Source: Pseudomonas sp. BGI-2
GTDB lineage: Bacteria > Pseudomonadota > Gammaproteobacteria > Pseudomonadales > Pseudomonadaceae
Direction: 5' to 3'
Length of the DNA: 64,000 nt
Assembly (NCBI RefSeq): GCF_004310295.1
Contig: NZ_SISB01000028.1
Span: 26,274-90,273 of the forward strand
The notes under the pieces are model-generated. The model was not told the DNA's origin and did not search any database. It saw only the letters and a list, made by a program, of their open reading frames with translations. Both the position numbers and the translations under genes were made by a program. Position 1 is the first letter of the stretch; the number at the start of each line of letters is the position of its first letter. This document shows, one piece after another, positions 50,939 through 59,805 of this stretch.

Positions 50939-51121
50939 CAAGCCTCCTTGCGACGGCCGATCGGTGCGTGGGCGAGCTTCTCAGGAGTGTAGCCATCAGT
51001 AGGAAAAGCGTGATTGTTTGGTCGGTTTCGACGCAAAAGCTTCTAAGAGGAATACTCAAAGTGCCGCGTAAAGGTCTGCGGGAGCAGTGGGAGGAGGCGC
51101 GGCGGAATCGACTTTCTCGAC

Positions 51122-51161
51122 AAAAAATCCAGCGTCCAGCGCAAGGCGGGGGGCGCTGGAC
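51122..51161 (-). terminator. Terminator after the pentapeptide-repeat gene
   Basis: GTCCAGCGC and GCGCTGGAC form a nine-base stem; on the minus strand a run of six T follows a few bases later. The interval up to the TfoX gene shows nothing else I can identify. Confidence 0.7.
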
Positions 51162-51182
51162 TTCTCAGGCAGAACGTCGTTT

Positions 51183-51527
51183 TTAGCGGGTGCGATAACG
51201 CAGACGAGTACCGAAATTCATCGACATCAGGATCTCGTCAGCGCTCAGTTCTGGCGGAAAGTAGGCGCCGGAGATCTGTGCGTGAGCCAGGCTCGCACCT
51301 TCCAGGCAAGCGTTGCGAAAGTCGATGCCGCGCAAATCGGCGGAGCGGAAGTAGGCATCGGTAAAGTCGACACCCTCGGCGTTCAGTTCACGCAGGTCCA
51401 GGCCACGAAAATCGCCGCCGACCAGGTCGACGGAGGCATGACCGGCACGTTCGGCATTGAAGCCTGCGATGTCGTCTTTGTGCAGCAAGGCATAAAGCGG
51501 GGTGTCGAGAAGTTTCGGCTGGCTCAT
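51183..51527 (-). CDS. Pentapeptide-repeat protein
   Basis: The 114-residue protein has consecutive five-residue repeats of the A(D/N)LXX type (about residues 32-88: ASVDL VGGDF RGLDL RELNA EGVDF TDAYF RSADL RGIDF RNACL EGASL). These form a short right-handed square beta-helix. About ten turns is too short to mimic DNA like the Qnr proteins. No function can be assigned. Confidence 0.87.
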   Translation of the reverse strand: MSQPKLLDTPLYALLHKDDIAGFNAERAGHASVDLVGGDFRGLDLRELNAEGVDFTDAYFRSADLRGIDFRNACLEGASLAHAQISGAYFPPELSADEILMSMNFGTRLRYRTR

Positions 51528-51577
51528 GTCGCATCACCTGATGGTTTTATGACGCCAGTATAGTGCCACTATTTGAT

Positions 51578-51607
51578 AGCCGTGAAGCCGGCGAAGGCTT
51601 CACGGCT
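51578..51607. terminator. Hairpin after the APH/kinase gene
   Basis: AGCCGTGAAGCC and GGCTTCACGGCT form a perfect 12-base stem. Flanking CTATTT and AAATAG extend the pairing. It lies between two minus-strand genes, after the APH/kinase gene stop. The T-run is poor. Confidence 0.7.
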
Positions 51608-51618
51608 GAAATAGTTTT

Positions 51619-53175
51619 TTACAGACCTGGCATGCGCTGGCGAATCTGCGCAACGACGGTATCGAGCGTTCCGCTTTCATTGGTCTGGACGCGTTTGCTG
51701 CACAGAATCTCGGCAGGCGTCAGGGCTTCACGACTGGCTTGCTGCGCGGCGATGACAGCCAGGTTGGCGTCGGACGGATCCTTTTTGTCTGCCTGACGCA
51801 AAGCCAGCCAGCTCTCGATGACCGCTTGTGGTGCATTGCAATCGAGGATCAGGAACGGTGCACCGGTGGCCTCGGCAATTTTCGCCGCGCCGTCGCGCTG
51901 GTCGCGCTTGAGGTACGTCGCATCGATGATCACCGGGAAACCGGCGCGCAGGATCAATGCGGCAATCTCATGCAGGCGGGTGTAGGTGGCGGTGCTGGCG
52001 TCGGCACTATAAATGCCGGCCTGCGGGTCATTCGCTACGGTTTGCTCGCCGAACAGGCGCTTGCGTTCAACATCCGAACGCAGGCGAATGGCGCCCAGCG
52101 CTTCCACCAGACGCATGGCCACGTGGCTCTTGCCGACGGCAGAAACGCCGTGGGTAATCGCCATGAAACGCGAAGGAATGGTGCTGTAGCTTTCCGCCAG
52201 GTTGGCGTAGTTGCGGTACTGGCGCAGGGTGGTGGCGCGTTGCACCGGGTCGGCCTCGGCCGGCATGCTGAACAGGCTGACCTTGGCGCGAACCAGGGCG
52301 CGGTAGGCCTTATAGAAGTTCAGCAGTTCAAGGCCCTGATAGTCACCGGTCAGCTCCAGGTACTGGCTGATGAAACGACGTGCCAGGCTCTTCAGGCCGC
52401 GGTCTTCCAGGTCCATGGCCAGGAAACCGGTGTCGGCATAAACGTCGGTGAAGCGGAACGGTTCGTTGAACTCGATGCAGTCAAAGATCACGACCTTGCC
52501 GTCGATGACGGTGGCGTTGCCCAGGTGGATGTCACCATGGCATTCGCGGATGAAGCCTTCAGCCTTGCGCTGGGCAAACAGCGGCTTAAGGCGTTCGAAG
52601 CTGCTTTCGGCCCAGGCTTGCAAAGCATCAAGTTGCAGCAGATCGGCCTTGTCGCTGAGGAACGGACGGATCTGTTCGAAGTTCTGGCGTACCGGCGCCA
52701 TCACGCTGTCCGGGGTGCCGGCTTCGTGTTCACCAGGCACTTTCGGTGCAGTGAGGTGGAATTGGGCGATCTGTGCGGCCATTTCGTCGATGTGCGCGGT
52801 GGTCAATTCGCCGTTGGCTTGCAGGGTGCTGAGCAACTGGCTCTGTGGGAATTGACGCATTTTCAGCGCGAAATCGACTACCGGACCTTCGCCGCCCAAT
52901 TTCGGGGCTTCTTCGCTGCCAGTGATCGGCAACACTTCCAGATACAAATCGTTGGTCAGGCGCTGGTTAAGGCGCAGTTCTTCGCCGCAGAAATGCTCAC
53001 GAGCGTCGAGGTTGGTGAAGTCGAGGAAGCCGAAATTCACTGGCTTCTTCACTTTATAAGCAAAGGGGCCTGTGAGAATGACCCAGGAGATATGGGTCTC
53101 GATGACCTGGAACCCGTCTACAGGATGAGGGTAGAGGGCCGGGTTTTGCAGGGCGGCGATCAGGGACTGGCTCAC
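51619..53175 (-). CDS. Bifunctional phosphotransferase (APH-like) and P-loop kinase protein
   Basis: The 518-residue protein joins an aminoglycoside-phosphotransferase-like domain (about 1-320, catalytic loop ECHGDIHLGNATVIDGKVVIFDCIEF) to a P-loop domain with Walker A GVSAVGKSHVAM near residue 345. It matches a COG2187/COG0645-type fusion widespread in proteobacteria; real substrates are unknown and drug resistance should not be assumed. The start is a GTG with AAGGA upstream. A longer ATG reading extends over the mrcB promoter and is rejected. Confidence 0.85.
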   Translation of the reverse strand: MSQSLIAALQNPALYPHPVDGFQVIETHISWVILTGPFAYKVKKPVNFGFLDFTNLDAREHFCGEELRLNQRLTNDLYLEVLPITGSEEAPKLGGEGPVVDFALKMRQFPQSQLLSTLQANGELTTAHIDEMAAQIAQFHLTAPKVPGEHEAGTPDSVMAPVRQNFEQIRPFLSDKADLLQLDALQAWAESSFERLKPLFAQRKAEGFIRECHGDIHLGNATVIDGKVVIFDCIEFNEPFRFTDVYADTGFLAMDLEDRGLKSLARRFISQYLELTGDYQGLELLNFYKAYRALVRAKVSLFSMPAEADPVQRATTLRQYRNYANLAESYSTIPSRFMAITHGVSAVGKSHVAMRLVEALGAIRLRSDVERKRLFGEQTVANDPQAGIYSADASTATYTRLHEIAALILRAGFPVIIDATYLKRDQRDGAAKIAEATGAPFLILDCNAPQAVIESWLALRQADKKDPSDANLAVIAAQQASREALTPAEILCSKRVQTNESGTLDTVVAQIRQRMPGL

Positions 53176-53293
53176 AGGCGATCCTTCAGAGTCTGGGGGA
53201 AATTCACGCCCGCCATTATGGCTGCAAGTCCGCCTGACGCAAACCTCGGAGGGCTCCTGTTGAGTATGAATAAAGTGCGTATAATCCGCCGCC

Positions 53294-55618
53294 ATGACTC
53301 GTACTCGATCCCCCCGTACCCCCAAAAAACCACCTTCCAAGGGCTTGAGCCCCTGGCTGGGCTGGGCCCTTAAACTCAGTCTGGTCGGCCTCGTGGTGCT
53401 CGCCGGGTTCGCGGTTTACCTCGACGCCGTGGTCCAGGAGAAGTTCTCCGGTAAGCGCTGGACCATCCCGGCCAAGGTGTATGCGCGCCCGCTTGAGCTG
53501 TTCACGGGCCAAAAGCTGAGCAAGGATGACTTCCTTACCGAGCTCGACGCCTTGGGCTATCGCCGTGAAGCCGTGAGCAACGGCCCCGGCGCTGCGGCGG
53601 TCAACGGCAATACCGTCGACCTGAATACCCGTGGCTTCCAGTTCTATGAAGGCTTGGAGAACGCTCAGCCGGTGCGCGTGCGCTTCTCCGGCGACTATGT
53701 GGCCGAACTTTCGGCGACCAACGGTTCGAAGCTTTCTGTGGTGAGGCTGGAACCGCTGCTGATCGGCGGGATCTACCCGAAAAATCTCGAAGATCGCATT
53801 CTGATCAAAATCGATCAGGTTCCGCCATATCTGCTGGAAACCCTGGTGGCCGTGGAAGACCGGGATTTCTATAGCCACTGGGGCGTGTCGCCCAAGTCGA
53901 TTGCACGCGCCGTGTGGGTCAACACCTCCGGCGGCAGGATGACCCAGGGCGGCAGTACGCTGACCCAGCAGTTGGTGAAGAACTTCTACCTGACCAGCGA
54001 ACGCAGCCTGACCCGCAAACTCACCGAAGCCATGATGGCGATGCTGCTTGAGCTGCATTACGACAAACGGGAAATTCTTGAGGCGTACCTCAATGAAGTG
54101 TTCGTCGGTCAGGATGGCCAGCGCGCGGTGCACGGTTTCGGCCTGGCCAGCCAGTTCTTCTTCGGGCAGCCATTGTCCGAGCTGAAACTGCATCAAGTCG
54201 CAATGCTGGTGGGGATGGTCAAGGGGCCGTCTTATTACAACCCGCGCCGCAACCCGGAACGGGCGCTGGAGCGACGCAATCTGGTGCTCGATGTTCTTGA
54301 GCAGCAGGGCGTTGCCACCGCCGAGCAGGTCGCCGCCGCGAAGAAAATGCCACTGGGTGTGACGACGCGCGGCAAGCTGGCGGACAGTTCTTTCCCGGGC
54401 TTTCTCGACCTGGTTAAACGTCAGCTGCGCGAAGACTACCGCGACGAAGACTTGACCGAAGAAGGCCTGCGGATCTTCACCAGTTTCGACCCGATCCTGC
54501 AGATGAAGGCCGAAGCCTCGGTCAATGACACCTTTAAACGCCTGGCCGGGCGCAAGGGTTCCGATGAGGTTGAAGCGGCGATGGTCGTGACCAACCCGGA
54601 AACCGGTGAAGTCCAGGCCATGATCGGCAGCCGTCAGGCGAGTTTTGCCGGCTTCAACCGTGCGCTGGATGCGGTGCGGCCGATCGGCTCGTTGATCAAG
54701 CCCGCGGTTTATCTGACAGCCCTTGAGAAACCGAGCCAGTACACGCTGACCAGTTGGCTGTCGGACGAGTCCTTCTCGATCAAAGGCGCGGACGGTCAGG
54801 TCTGGAAACCCCAGAACTATGATCGCCGTTCCCACGGTACGGTGTTTCTGTACCAGGGCCTGGCCCATTCCTACAACCTGTCGACGGCGCGTCTCGGGTT
54901 GGCGGTAGGTGTACCGAATGTTCTGAAGACACTTGCGCGCCTGGGTGTGAGTCGCGAGTTTCCGGCGTTCCCTTCTATGTTGCTGGGGGCCGGTGGTTTG
55001 ACGCCGATCGAAGTGGCGACCATGTACCAGACGCTGGCCAACGGTGGTTTCAATACGCCGATGCGCGGGATTCGTAGCGTACTGACTGCCGAAGGCGAGC
55101 CGCTCAAGCGTTATCCGTTCCAGATTGAGCAGCGTTTCGACCCAGCCTCCATTTACCTGATCCAGAGCGCCATGCAGCGGGTTATGCGTGAAGGTACCGG
55201 CAGTTCGGTTTATAACGTGCTGCCGAAAACCCTGACCCTGGCAGGTAAAACCGGTACCAGTAACGACTCGCGTGACAGCTGGTTCGCCGGTTTCAGCCAG
55301 GACTTGCTGGCGGTGGTGTGGCTGGGCCGCGATGACAACGGCAAGACGCCGTTCACCGGTGCCACCGGTGCATTGCAGGTCTGGACCAGTTTCATGCGCA
55401 AGGCCGATCCGCTGCCGCTGGACATGCCGCAGCCGGACAACATTGTTCAGGCCTGGGTCGATTCGCGTACCGGGCAAGGTTCCGAAGGCAGCTGCCCAGG
55501 TGCCGTGCAGATGCCGTATATTCGCGGCAGCGAACCGCCTCCCGGCGCTGCGTGCGGTGGCGAAAGCCCTGTATCCGGCGAAACGGTGATGGATTGGGTC
55601 AAGGGCTGGATGAATTAA
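53294..55618 (+). CDS. mrcB: Penicillin-binding protein 1B
   Basis: PBP1b polymerises and cross-links peptidoglycan. The 774-residue protein has a short cytoplasmic basic tail, a membrane helix (LSLVGLVVLAGFAVYLDAVV), a UB2H-like region and a GT51 domain (EDRDFYSHWGVSPKS and QGGSTLTQQLVKNFYL near residue 220). The transpeptidase domain has the active serine in SLIKP near residue 460, SYN near 530 and KTGT near 650. A TATAAT lies only eight bases before the ATG and no clear ribosome site is seen, so the mRNA may be almost leaderless. Confidence 0.96.
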   Translation: MTRTRSPRTPKKPPSKGLSPWLGWALKLSLVGLVVLAGFAVYLDAVVQEKFSGKRWTIPAKVYARPLELFTGQKLSKDDFLTELDALGYRREAVSNGPGAAAVNGNTVDLNTRGFQFYEGLENAQPVRVRFSGDYVAELSATNGSKLSVVRLEPLLIGGIYPKNLEDRILIKIDQVPPYLLETLVAVEDRDFYSHWGVSPKSIARAVWVNTSGGRMTQGGSTLTQQLVKNFYLTSERSLTRKLTEAMMAMLLELHYDKREILEAYLNEVFVGQDGQRAVHGFGLASQFFFGQPLSELKLHQVAMLVGMVKGPSYYNPRRNPERALERRNLVLDVLEQQGVATAEQVAAAKKMPLGVTTRGKLADSSFPGFLDLVKRQLREDYRDEDLTEEGLRIFTSFDPILQMKAEASVNDTFKRLAGRKGSDEVEAAMVVTNPETGEVQAMIGSRQASFAGFNRALDAVRPIGSLIKPAVYLTALEKPSQYTLTSWLSDESFSIKGADGQVWKPQNYDRRSHGTVFLYQGLAHSYNLSTARLGLAVGVPNVLKTLARLGVSREFPAFPSMLLGAGGLTPIEVATMYQTLANGGFNTPMRGIRSVLTAEGEPLKRYPFQIEQRFDPASIYLIQSAMQRVMREGTGSSVYNVLPKTLTLAGKTGTSNDSRDSWFAGFSQDLLAVVWLGRDDNGKTPFTGATGALQVWTSFMRKADPLPLDMPQPDNIVQAWVDSRTGQGSEGSCPGAVQMPYIRGSEPPPGAACGGESPVSGETVMDWVKGWMN

Positions 55619-55634
55619 GCAAAGAGGGTTTCAA

Positions 55635-56372
55635 GTGAACAAGTGGTTGATTCCAGCGGTTACCGCCGTGGCTTTGCTCAGCGGTTGCTCCTCCGTACAG
55701 CGCGGTTCGATCCCGGTTGTGGATTCTGGCAGCGCTGTCTCCAACAGTGAGCGAGTATCGGCAAATGGCGGTTTCCGCCAGACGACGACTAAACGTCCTG
55801 TTCAAGCCCAGACTCAGGCGATTCCACAAGGTGACACAGGAGTCGTCGTGATGGTGCCGGGTGGCGGCGCAGTGGCGTCGGCGCCGATCAGCACAGGGCC
55901 GATCACGCCAGGCCCGATTACCCCGGGGCCGATCGACACCTCGCCGGTGCAGTCGGCACCGATCAATCAGGGCAGCTACAGCATGCCGTCGACACCGAGC
56001 GGGATTCCTTCGGCCAATACAGGCGGTGGCTTGTCTGCCGACGAACAACTGGACGGTCCGGTACTGGCGTTGTTGACCACTGCTCAGCAGCAACAGGCTA
56101 GCGGTGACCTCAACGGTGCGTCCTCCAGTCTTGAGCGCGCCCAGCGTGTTGCACCGCGTGAACCGCAAGTGCTTTATCGTCTGGCTCAGGTGCGCATGGC
56201 CCAAGGCGATGCGCCACAGGCTGAACAGTTCGCTCGTCGTGGCCTGACATTCGCCAATGGTCGTTCGGCGCTTCAGGCAAGCCTGTGGGAATTGATCGCC
56301 CAGGCGCGTGAGAAGCAGGGTGATTCCTCAGGTGCTGCACTGGCCCGTCAGAAGGCCAAGGTTTCGCTGTGA
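55635..56372 (+). CDS. TPR-containing lipoprotein
   Basis: The 245-residue product has the lipobox LLSGC with Cys at residue 18. A proline/glycine/serine-rich linker with repeated GPITPGPI units comes next (about 75-130), and then C-terminal TPR-like helices (LLTTAQQQQASGDLNGASSSLERAQRVAPREPQVLYRLAQV...). It follows mrcB by 16 bases and may serve PBP1b, for example like an outer-membrane activator, but that is inference from position. It does not have the LpoB fold by eye. Confidence 0.83.
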   Translation: MNKWLIPAVTAVALLSGCSSVQRGSIPVVDSGSAVSNSERVSANGGFRQTTTKRPVQAQTQAIPQGDTGVVVMVPGGGAVASAPISTGPITPGPITPGPIDTSPVQSAPINQGSYSMPSTPSGIPSANTGGGLSADEQLDGPVLALLTTAQQQQASGDLNGASSSLERAQRVAPREPQVLYRLAQVRMAQGDAPQAEQFARRGLTFANGRSALQASLWELIAQAREKQGDSSGAALARQKAKVSL

Positions 56373-56707
56373 TGGACGCACGTTTCCCAAAGATTGCCGA
56401 ACAACTGCTGTTGATCGAGCGTGAATTGCGGGCTCAGGGTTGGTGGGACGACGTTTCGCCCTCCGCTGAAGCGTTATCCAGCGTCGAACCGTTTTCGGTG
56501 GATACGCTGGATTTCGAGCAGTGGCTGCAATGGATCTTCCTGCCGCGGATGAAGCTCATCCTCGAACAGGATCTGCCGCTGCCCAACGCGTCGGGGATTC
56601 AGGAGATGGCCGAAATGGTCTTCGCTGCCCGCAATGTCCAGGGCAAGGATCGACAGCTGCAGGTCTTGCTCAAAGAGTTCGATGTGCTGATCACCGCCTC
56701 TCGCTGA
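56372..56707 (+). CDS. YqcC family protein
   Basis: The 111-residue helical protein (MDARFPKIAEQLLLIERELRAQGWWDD...LDFEQWLQWIFLPRMKLILE) matches YqcC, a small conserved gammaproteobacterial protein found near truC in E. coli. The role is unknown. The ATG overlaps the stop of the preceding lipoprotein gene (TGATG); a GTG one codon earlier is also possible. Confidence 0.85.
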   Translation: MDARFPKIAEQLLLIERELRAQGWWDDVSPSAEALSSVEPFSVDTLDFEQWLQWIFLPRMKLILEQDLPLPNASGIQEMAEMVFAARNVQGKDRQLQVLLKEFDVLITASR

Positions 56708-56713
56708 GTCGGA

Positions 56714-56737
56714 AACTGCCAGTGATTACTGGCAGTT
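56714..56737. terminator. Hairpin between convergent genes
   Basis: AACTGCCAGT, GATT and ACTGGCAGTT form a perfect ten-base stem that includes the stop codon of the DUF4124 gene. It lacks a T-run, so termination is likely but not certain. Confidence 0.6.
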
Positions 56738-57139
56738 ATCCGCAATCTGTTTCTGTGCTTCGGTTGTGCGCTCCTGACGTTGCTCGTCGGTCAGGCGGCG
56801 CAACTCACCGTCGACATCCTCCCGTAATCGCGGATTGTTCTGCAGTTGGGCCAGGTTCGTTCGCGCCTGCTCGCAAAATACCTTCAGCTGGGCTTGCTGA
56901 TCGGCGACCTGCTTTTTCACTGTGTTGTCGATGGCCTGTTGATCGCCAATCGCGGTGCTGCGCGTTGGCGCAGCGGGTTTGCCGGCAGGCGGGGAGGGCG
57001 TCAGCACCGTGGTGACCTCCTGGCCTTGCGGCGGTTGCGCGTCGAAGTGGGTAACGCCTTGGGCGTCGACCCATTTGTAGATCTGACCGGCCAAACACAA
57101 AGGGCTGATCAGCAGACTGAGGATGAAGAACGTTCGCAT
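56726..57139 (-). CDS. Secreted DUF4124 protein
   Basis: The 137-residue product has a signal peptide (MRTFFILSLLISPLCLAG) followed by a DUF4124 domain (QIYKWVDAQGVTHFDAQPPQGQ) and a charged helical C-terminal half rich in Q, E and R. DUF4124 occurs in many envelope proteins of pseudomonads; no function is known. AAGGA precedes the ATG at 57139. An earlier ATG would bury the signal peptide. Confidence 0.86.
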   Translation of the reverse strand: MRTFFILSLLISPLCLAGQIYKWVDAQGVTHFDAQPPQGQEVTTVLTPSPPAGKPAAPTRSTAIGDQQAIDNTVKKQVADQQAQLKVFCEQARTNLAQLQNNPRLREDVDGELRRLTDEQRQERTTEAQKQIADNCQ

Positions 57140-57311
57140 GCCATTTCCTTGCCAAAGTTGCGCAATTGAAGCTAACACAGTTGCGGTTTAGCGGTTTTTT
57201 CTTGCTTTCTCATGCGCTTACTTCAATAAAGCACATAGACGGCTTGACTTGCAGAGGACGAAACAGAAGAATCCAAAGTCCGCTGTAGAGGGACTGCCAG
57301 AAGCAGGCCCA

Positions 57312-57471
57312 CTCAGCAGATCATGAGGCGCACATCCGCGCCGACCTGTTACACCCGCAACGCGTTACCTCGCGCTGGGTGGGAAAGCCCCGCAACACTT
57401 GGGACGATCCCAATACTTGCTCAGTCAGTGCTGACGTAGTCGGCGACCACCGTCGCTCATGCTCTGCTGAG
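57312..57471 (+). promoter_or_regulatory. Structured leader of the ilvIHC genes
   Basis: CTCAGCAGATCATGAG and CTCATGCTCTGCTGAG pair over 15 of 16 positions and close a 128-base interior. Inside are smaller hairpins (TTGGGA-CGA-TCCCAA, GTCAG-TG-CTGAC). A 38-codon frame starting at 57323 ends ...TIPILAQSVLT. Together they look like an attenuator-type leader before the ilvI start. The whole interval of 399 bases between the DUF4124 gene and ilvI has no other gene. Confidence 0.6.
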
Positions 57472-57538
57472 AAGTAAACCTATTAAGACCCGTCCCCTTT
57501 TATGTGGGCGGTATTCTGGCGTTTTAGAGGTGAACAAC

Positions 57539-59263
57539 GTGGAGCTTTTATCTGGCGGTGAGATGCTCGTCCGCTTTTTGCGTGACGAAGGCGTTAAATA
57601 TATCTATGGGTACCCTGGTGGTGCCGCATTGCATATCTATGACGCGCTGTTCAAAGAACCAGCCGTTCAACATATTCTCGTTCGTCATGAGCAGGCTGCC
57701 ACGCACATGGCTGACGGCTATGCGCGTGCCACCGGCAAGGCCGGCGTCGTACTGGTGACCTCCGGTCCCGGCGCGACCAACGTCATTACCGGTATTGCTA
57801 CTGCGTACATGGACTCGATCCCGATGGTGATCCTGACCGCCCAGGTGCCTAGCACCATGGTCGGTACCGATGCCTTCCAGGAAACCGACATGATCGGTAT
57901 CTCCCGGCCGATCGTGAAACACAGTTTCATGATCAAGCATGCTTCGGAAATCCCGGAAGTCATGAAAAAGGCGTTCTACCTGGCGCAATCCGGTCGTCCT
58001 GGTCCTGTCGTTGTCGACATTCCAAAAGACATGACCAACCCGGCCGAGAAGTTCGAATACATCTTCCCGAAAAAAGCCAAGCTGCGTTCCTACAGCCCGG
58101 CGGTTCGTGGTCACTCGGGTCAGATCCGCAAAGCGGTGGAAATGCTGTTGGCGGCCAAGCGGCCGATCATCTATGCCGGCGGCGGCGTCATTCTGGGTAA
58201 CGGCTCCGCGCCGTTGACCGAACTGGCGCAACTGCTGAACGTGCCGGTCACCAATACCTTGATGGGCCTCGGCGCCTATCCGGGCAGCGACCGTCAGTTC
58301 CTCGGCATGCTCGGTATGCACGGCAGCTATACCGCCAACCTGGCGATGCACCATGCTGACGTGATCATGGCCGTGGGCGCACGTTTCGATGACCGTGTTA
58401 TCAACGGTGCATCGAAGTTCTGCCCAAGCGCCAAGATCATCCACATTGATATCGACCCGGCTTCGATCTCTAAAACCATCAAGGCCGACGTTCCTATCGT
58501 GGGTCCGGTGGAAAGCGTACTGACCGAAATGGTCGCTACCTTCAAGGAAATCGGCGAGACCCCGAACAAGGACTCGGTCGCTGCCTGGTGGAAACAGGTT
58601 GAAGAGTGGCGCGGTGATCGCGACATGTTCCCTTACAACAAGGGCGACGGCAGCATCATCAAGCCGCAGACCGTTATCGAAACCCTGCACGAAGTGACCA
58701 AGGGCGATGCCTACATTGCTTCCGACGTAGGTCAGCACCAGATGTTCGCGGCGCAGTACTACCGCTTCAACAAGCCTAATCGCTGGATCAACTCCGGCGG
58801 ACTGGGCACGATGGGCTTCGGTTTTCCGGCAGCAATGGGCGTGAAACTGAGCTTCCCGGAAGCTGATGTGGCTTGCGTGACCGGTGAAGGCAGCATCCAG
58901 ATGAACATCCAGGAGCTGTCCACGTGCCTGCAACATGACCTGCCGGTGAAGATCATCCTGCTCAACAACGGCGTGCTCGGCATGGTCCGACAGTGGCAGG
59001 ACATGAGCTACGGCGCACGTCACTCGCACTCCTACATGGAATCGTTGCCGGACTTCGTCAAGTTGGCCGAAGCCTACGGTCACGTCGGTATGCGTATCAC
59101 GGACTTGAAGGATTTGAAGCCGATGATGGAGCAGGCATTCGCGATGAAGGATCGTCTGGTGTTCATCGACATCAAGGTCGACGCCGGCGAACACGTCTAC
59201 CCGATGCAGATCAAAGACGGCTCCATGCGTGATATGTGGCTGAGCAAGACGGAGCGTACTTAA
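57539..59263 (+). CDS. ilvI: Acetolactate synthase III large subunit
   Basis: The enzyme condenses pyruvate to acetolactate (or acetohydroxybutyrate), the first shared step to valine, leucine and isoleucine. The 574-residue ThDP enzyme has FLRDEGVKYIYGYPGG near the N-terminus with the catalytic glutamate in HEQAATHMADGYAR near residue 47. The ThDP-binding segment reads GEGSIQMN...LLNN, with Glu where the usual GDG has Asp. The GTG at 57539 is chosen because AGAGG lies eight bases before it; a GTG three codons earlier has no such site. Confidence 0.95.
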   Translation: MELLSGGEMLVRFLRDEGVKYIYGYPGGAALHIYDALFKEPAVQHILVRHEQAATHMADGYARATGKAGVVLVTSGPGATNVITGIATAYMDSIPMVILTAQVPSTMVGTDAFQETDMIGISRPIVKHSFMIKHASEIPEVMKKAFYLAQSGRPGPVVVDIPKDMTNPAEKFEYIFPKKAKLRSYSPAVRGHSGQIRKAVEMLLAAKRPIIYAGGGVILGNGSAPLTELAQLLNVPVTNTLMGLGAYPGSDRQFLGMLGMHGSYTANLAMHHADVIMAVGARFDDRVINGASKFCPSAKIIHIDIDPASISKTIKADVPIVGPVESVLTEMVATFKEIGETPNKDSVAAWWKQVEEWRGDRDMFPYNKGDGSIIKPQTVIETLHEVTKGDAYIASDVGQHQMFAAQYYRFNKPNRWINSGGLGTMGFGFPAAMGVKLSFPEADVACVTGEGSIQMNIQELSTCLQHDLPVKIILLNNGVLGMVRQWQDMSYGARHSHSYMESLPDFVKLAEAYGHVGMRITDLKDLKPMMEQAFAMKDRLVFIDIKVDAGEHVYPMQIKDGSMRDMWLSKTERT

Positions 59264-59265
59264 TC

Positions 59266-59757
59266 ATGCGACATATTATTTCCCTGCTTCTGGAAAACGA
59301 ACCCGGCGCTCTGTCTCGTGTAGTCGGCCTGTTCTCGCAGCGCAACTACAACATCGAAAGCCTGACCGTGGCCCCAACCGAAGACCCGACCTTGTCGCGT
59401 CTGACGCTGACCACTGTCGGCCACGATGAAATCATCGAGCAGATCACCAAGAACCTGAACAAGCTGATCGAAGTGGTCAAACTGGTCGACCTGTCGGAGA
59501 GTGCTCACATCGAGCGCGAACTGATGCTGGTCAAGGTCAAGGCCACCGGCGCCCAGCGCGCCGAGATCAAGCGCACCACCGATATTTACCGCGGGCAGAT
59601 CGTCGATGTCAGCGCTAGCGTGTATACCGTTCAACTGACCGGTACCAGCGACAAGCTCGACAGCTTCATTCAGTCCATTGGCACCGCCTCGATCCTGGAA
59701 ACCGTCCGTAGCGGCGTCACCGGTATCGCTCGCGGCGACAAAGTACTCAGCATCTAA
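59266..59757 (+). CDS. ilvH: Acetolactate synthase III small (regulatory) subunit
   Basis: IlvH binds valine and controls IlvI. The 163-residue protein has the N-terminal ACT domain (MRHIISLLLENEPGALSRVVGLFSQRNYNIESLTV) and the C-terminal ALS_ss domain (LDSFIQSIGTASILETVRSGVTGIARG). It starts two bases after the ilvI stop. Confidence 0.97.
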   Translation: MRHIISLLLENEPGALSRVVGLFSQRNYNIESLTVAPTEDPTLSRLTLTTVGHDEIIEQITKNLNKLIEVVKLVDLSESAHIERELMLVKVKATGAQRAEIKRTTDIYRGQIVDVSASVYTVQLTGTSDKLDSFIQSIGTASILETVRSGVTGIARGDKVLSI

Positions 59758-59805
59758 ACCAAATTAGCGAACGGCCTGAACGGCCTGGATATATAGGGGA
59801 ATTTC

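Noticed and set aside
51619..53175. Aminoglycoside-resistance gene
   Set aside because: The APH-like domain belongs to a widespread housekeeping-type fusion with a P-loop kinase; nothing indicates a resistance function.
53216..55477. Long minus-strand reading frame of 753 codons opposite mrcB
   Set aside because: It lies fully antisense to a clear PBP1b gene, has a composition typical of shadow frames in GC-rich DNA, and shows no known domain.
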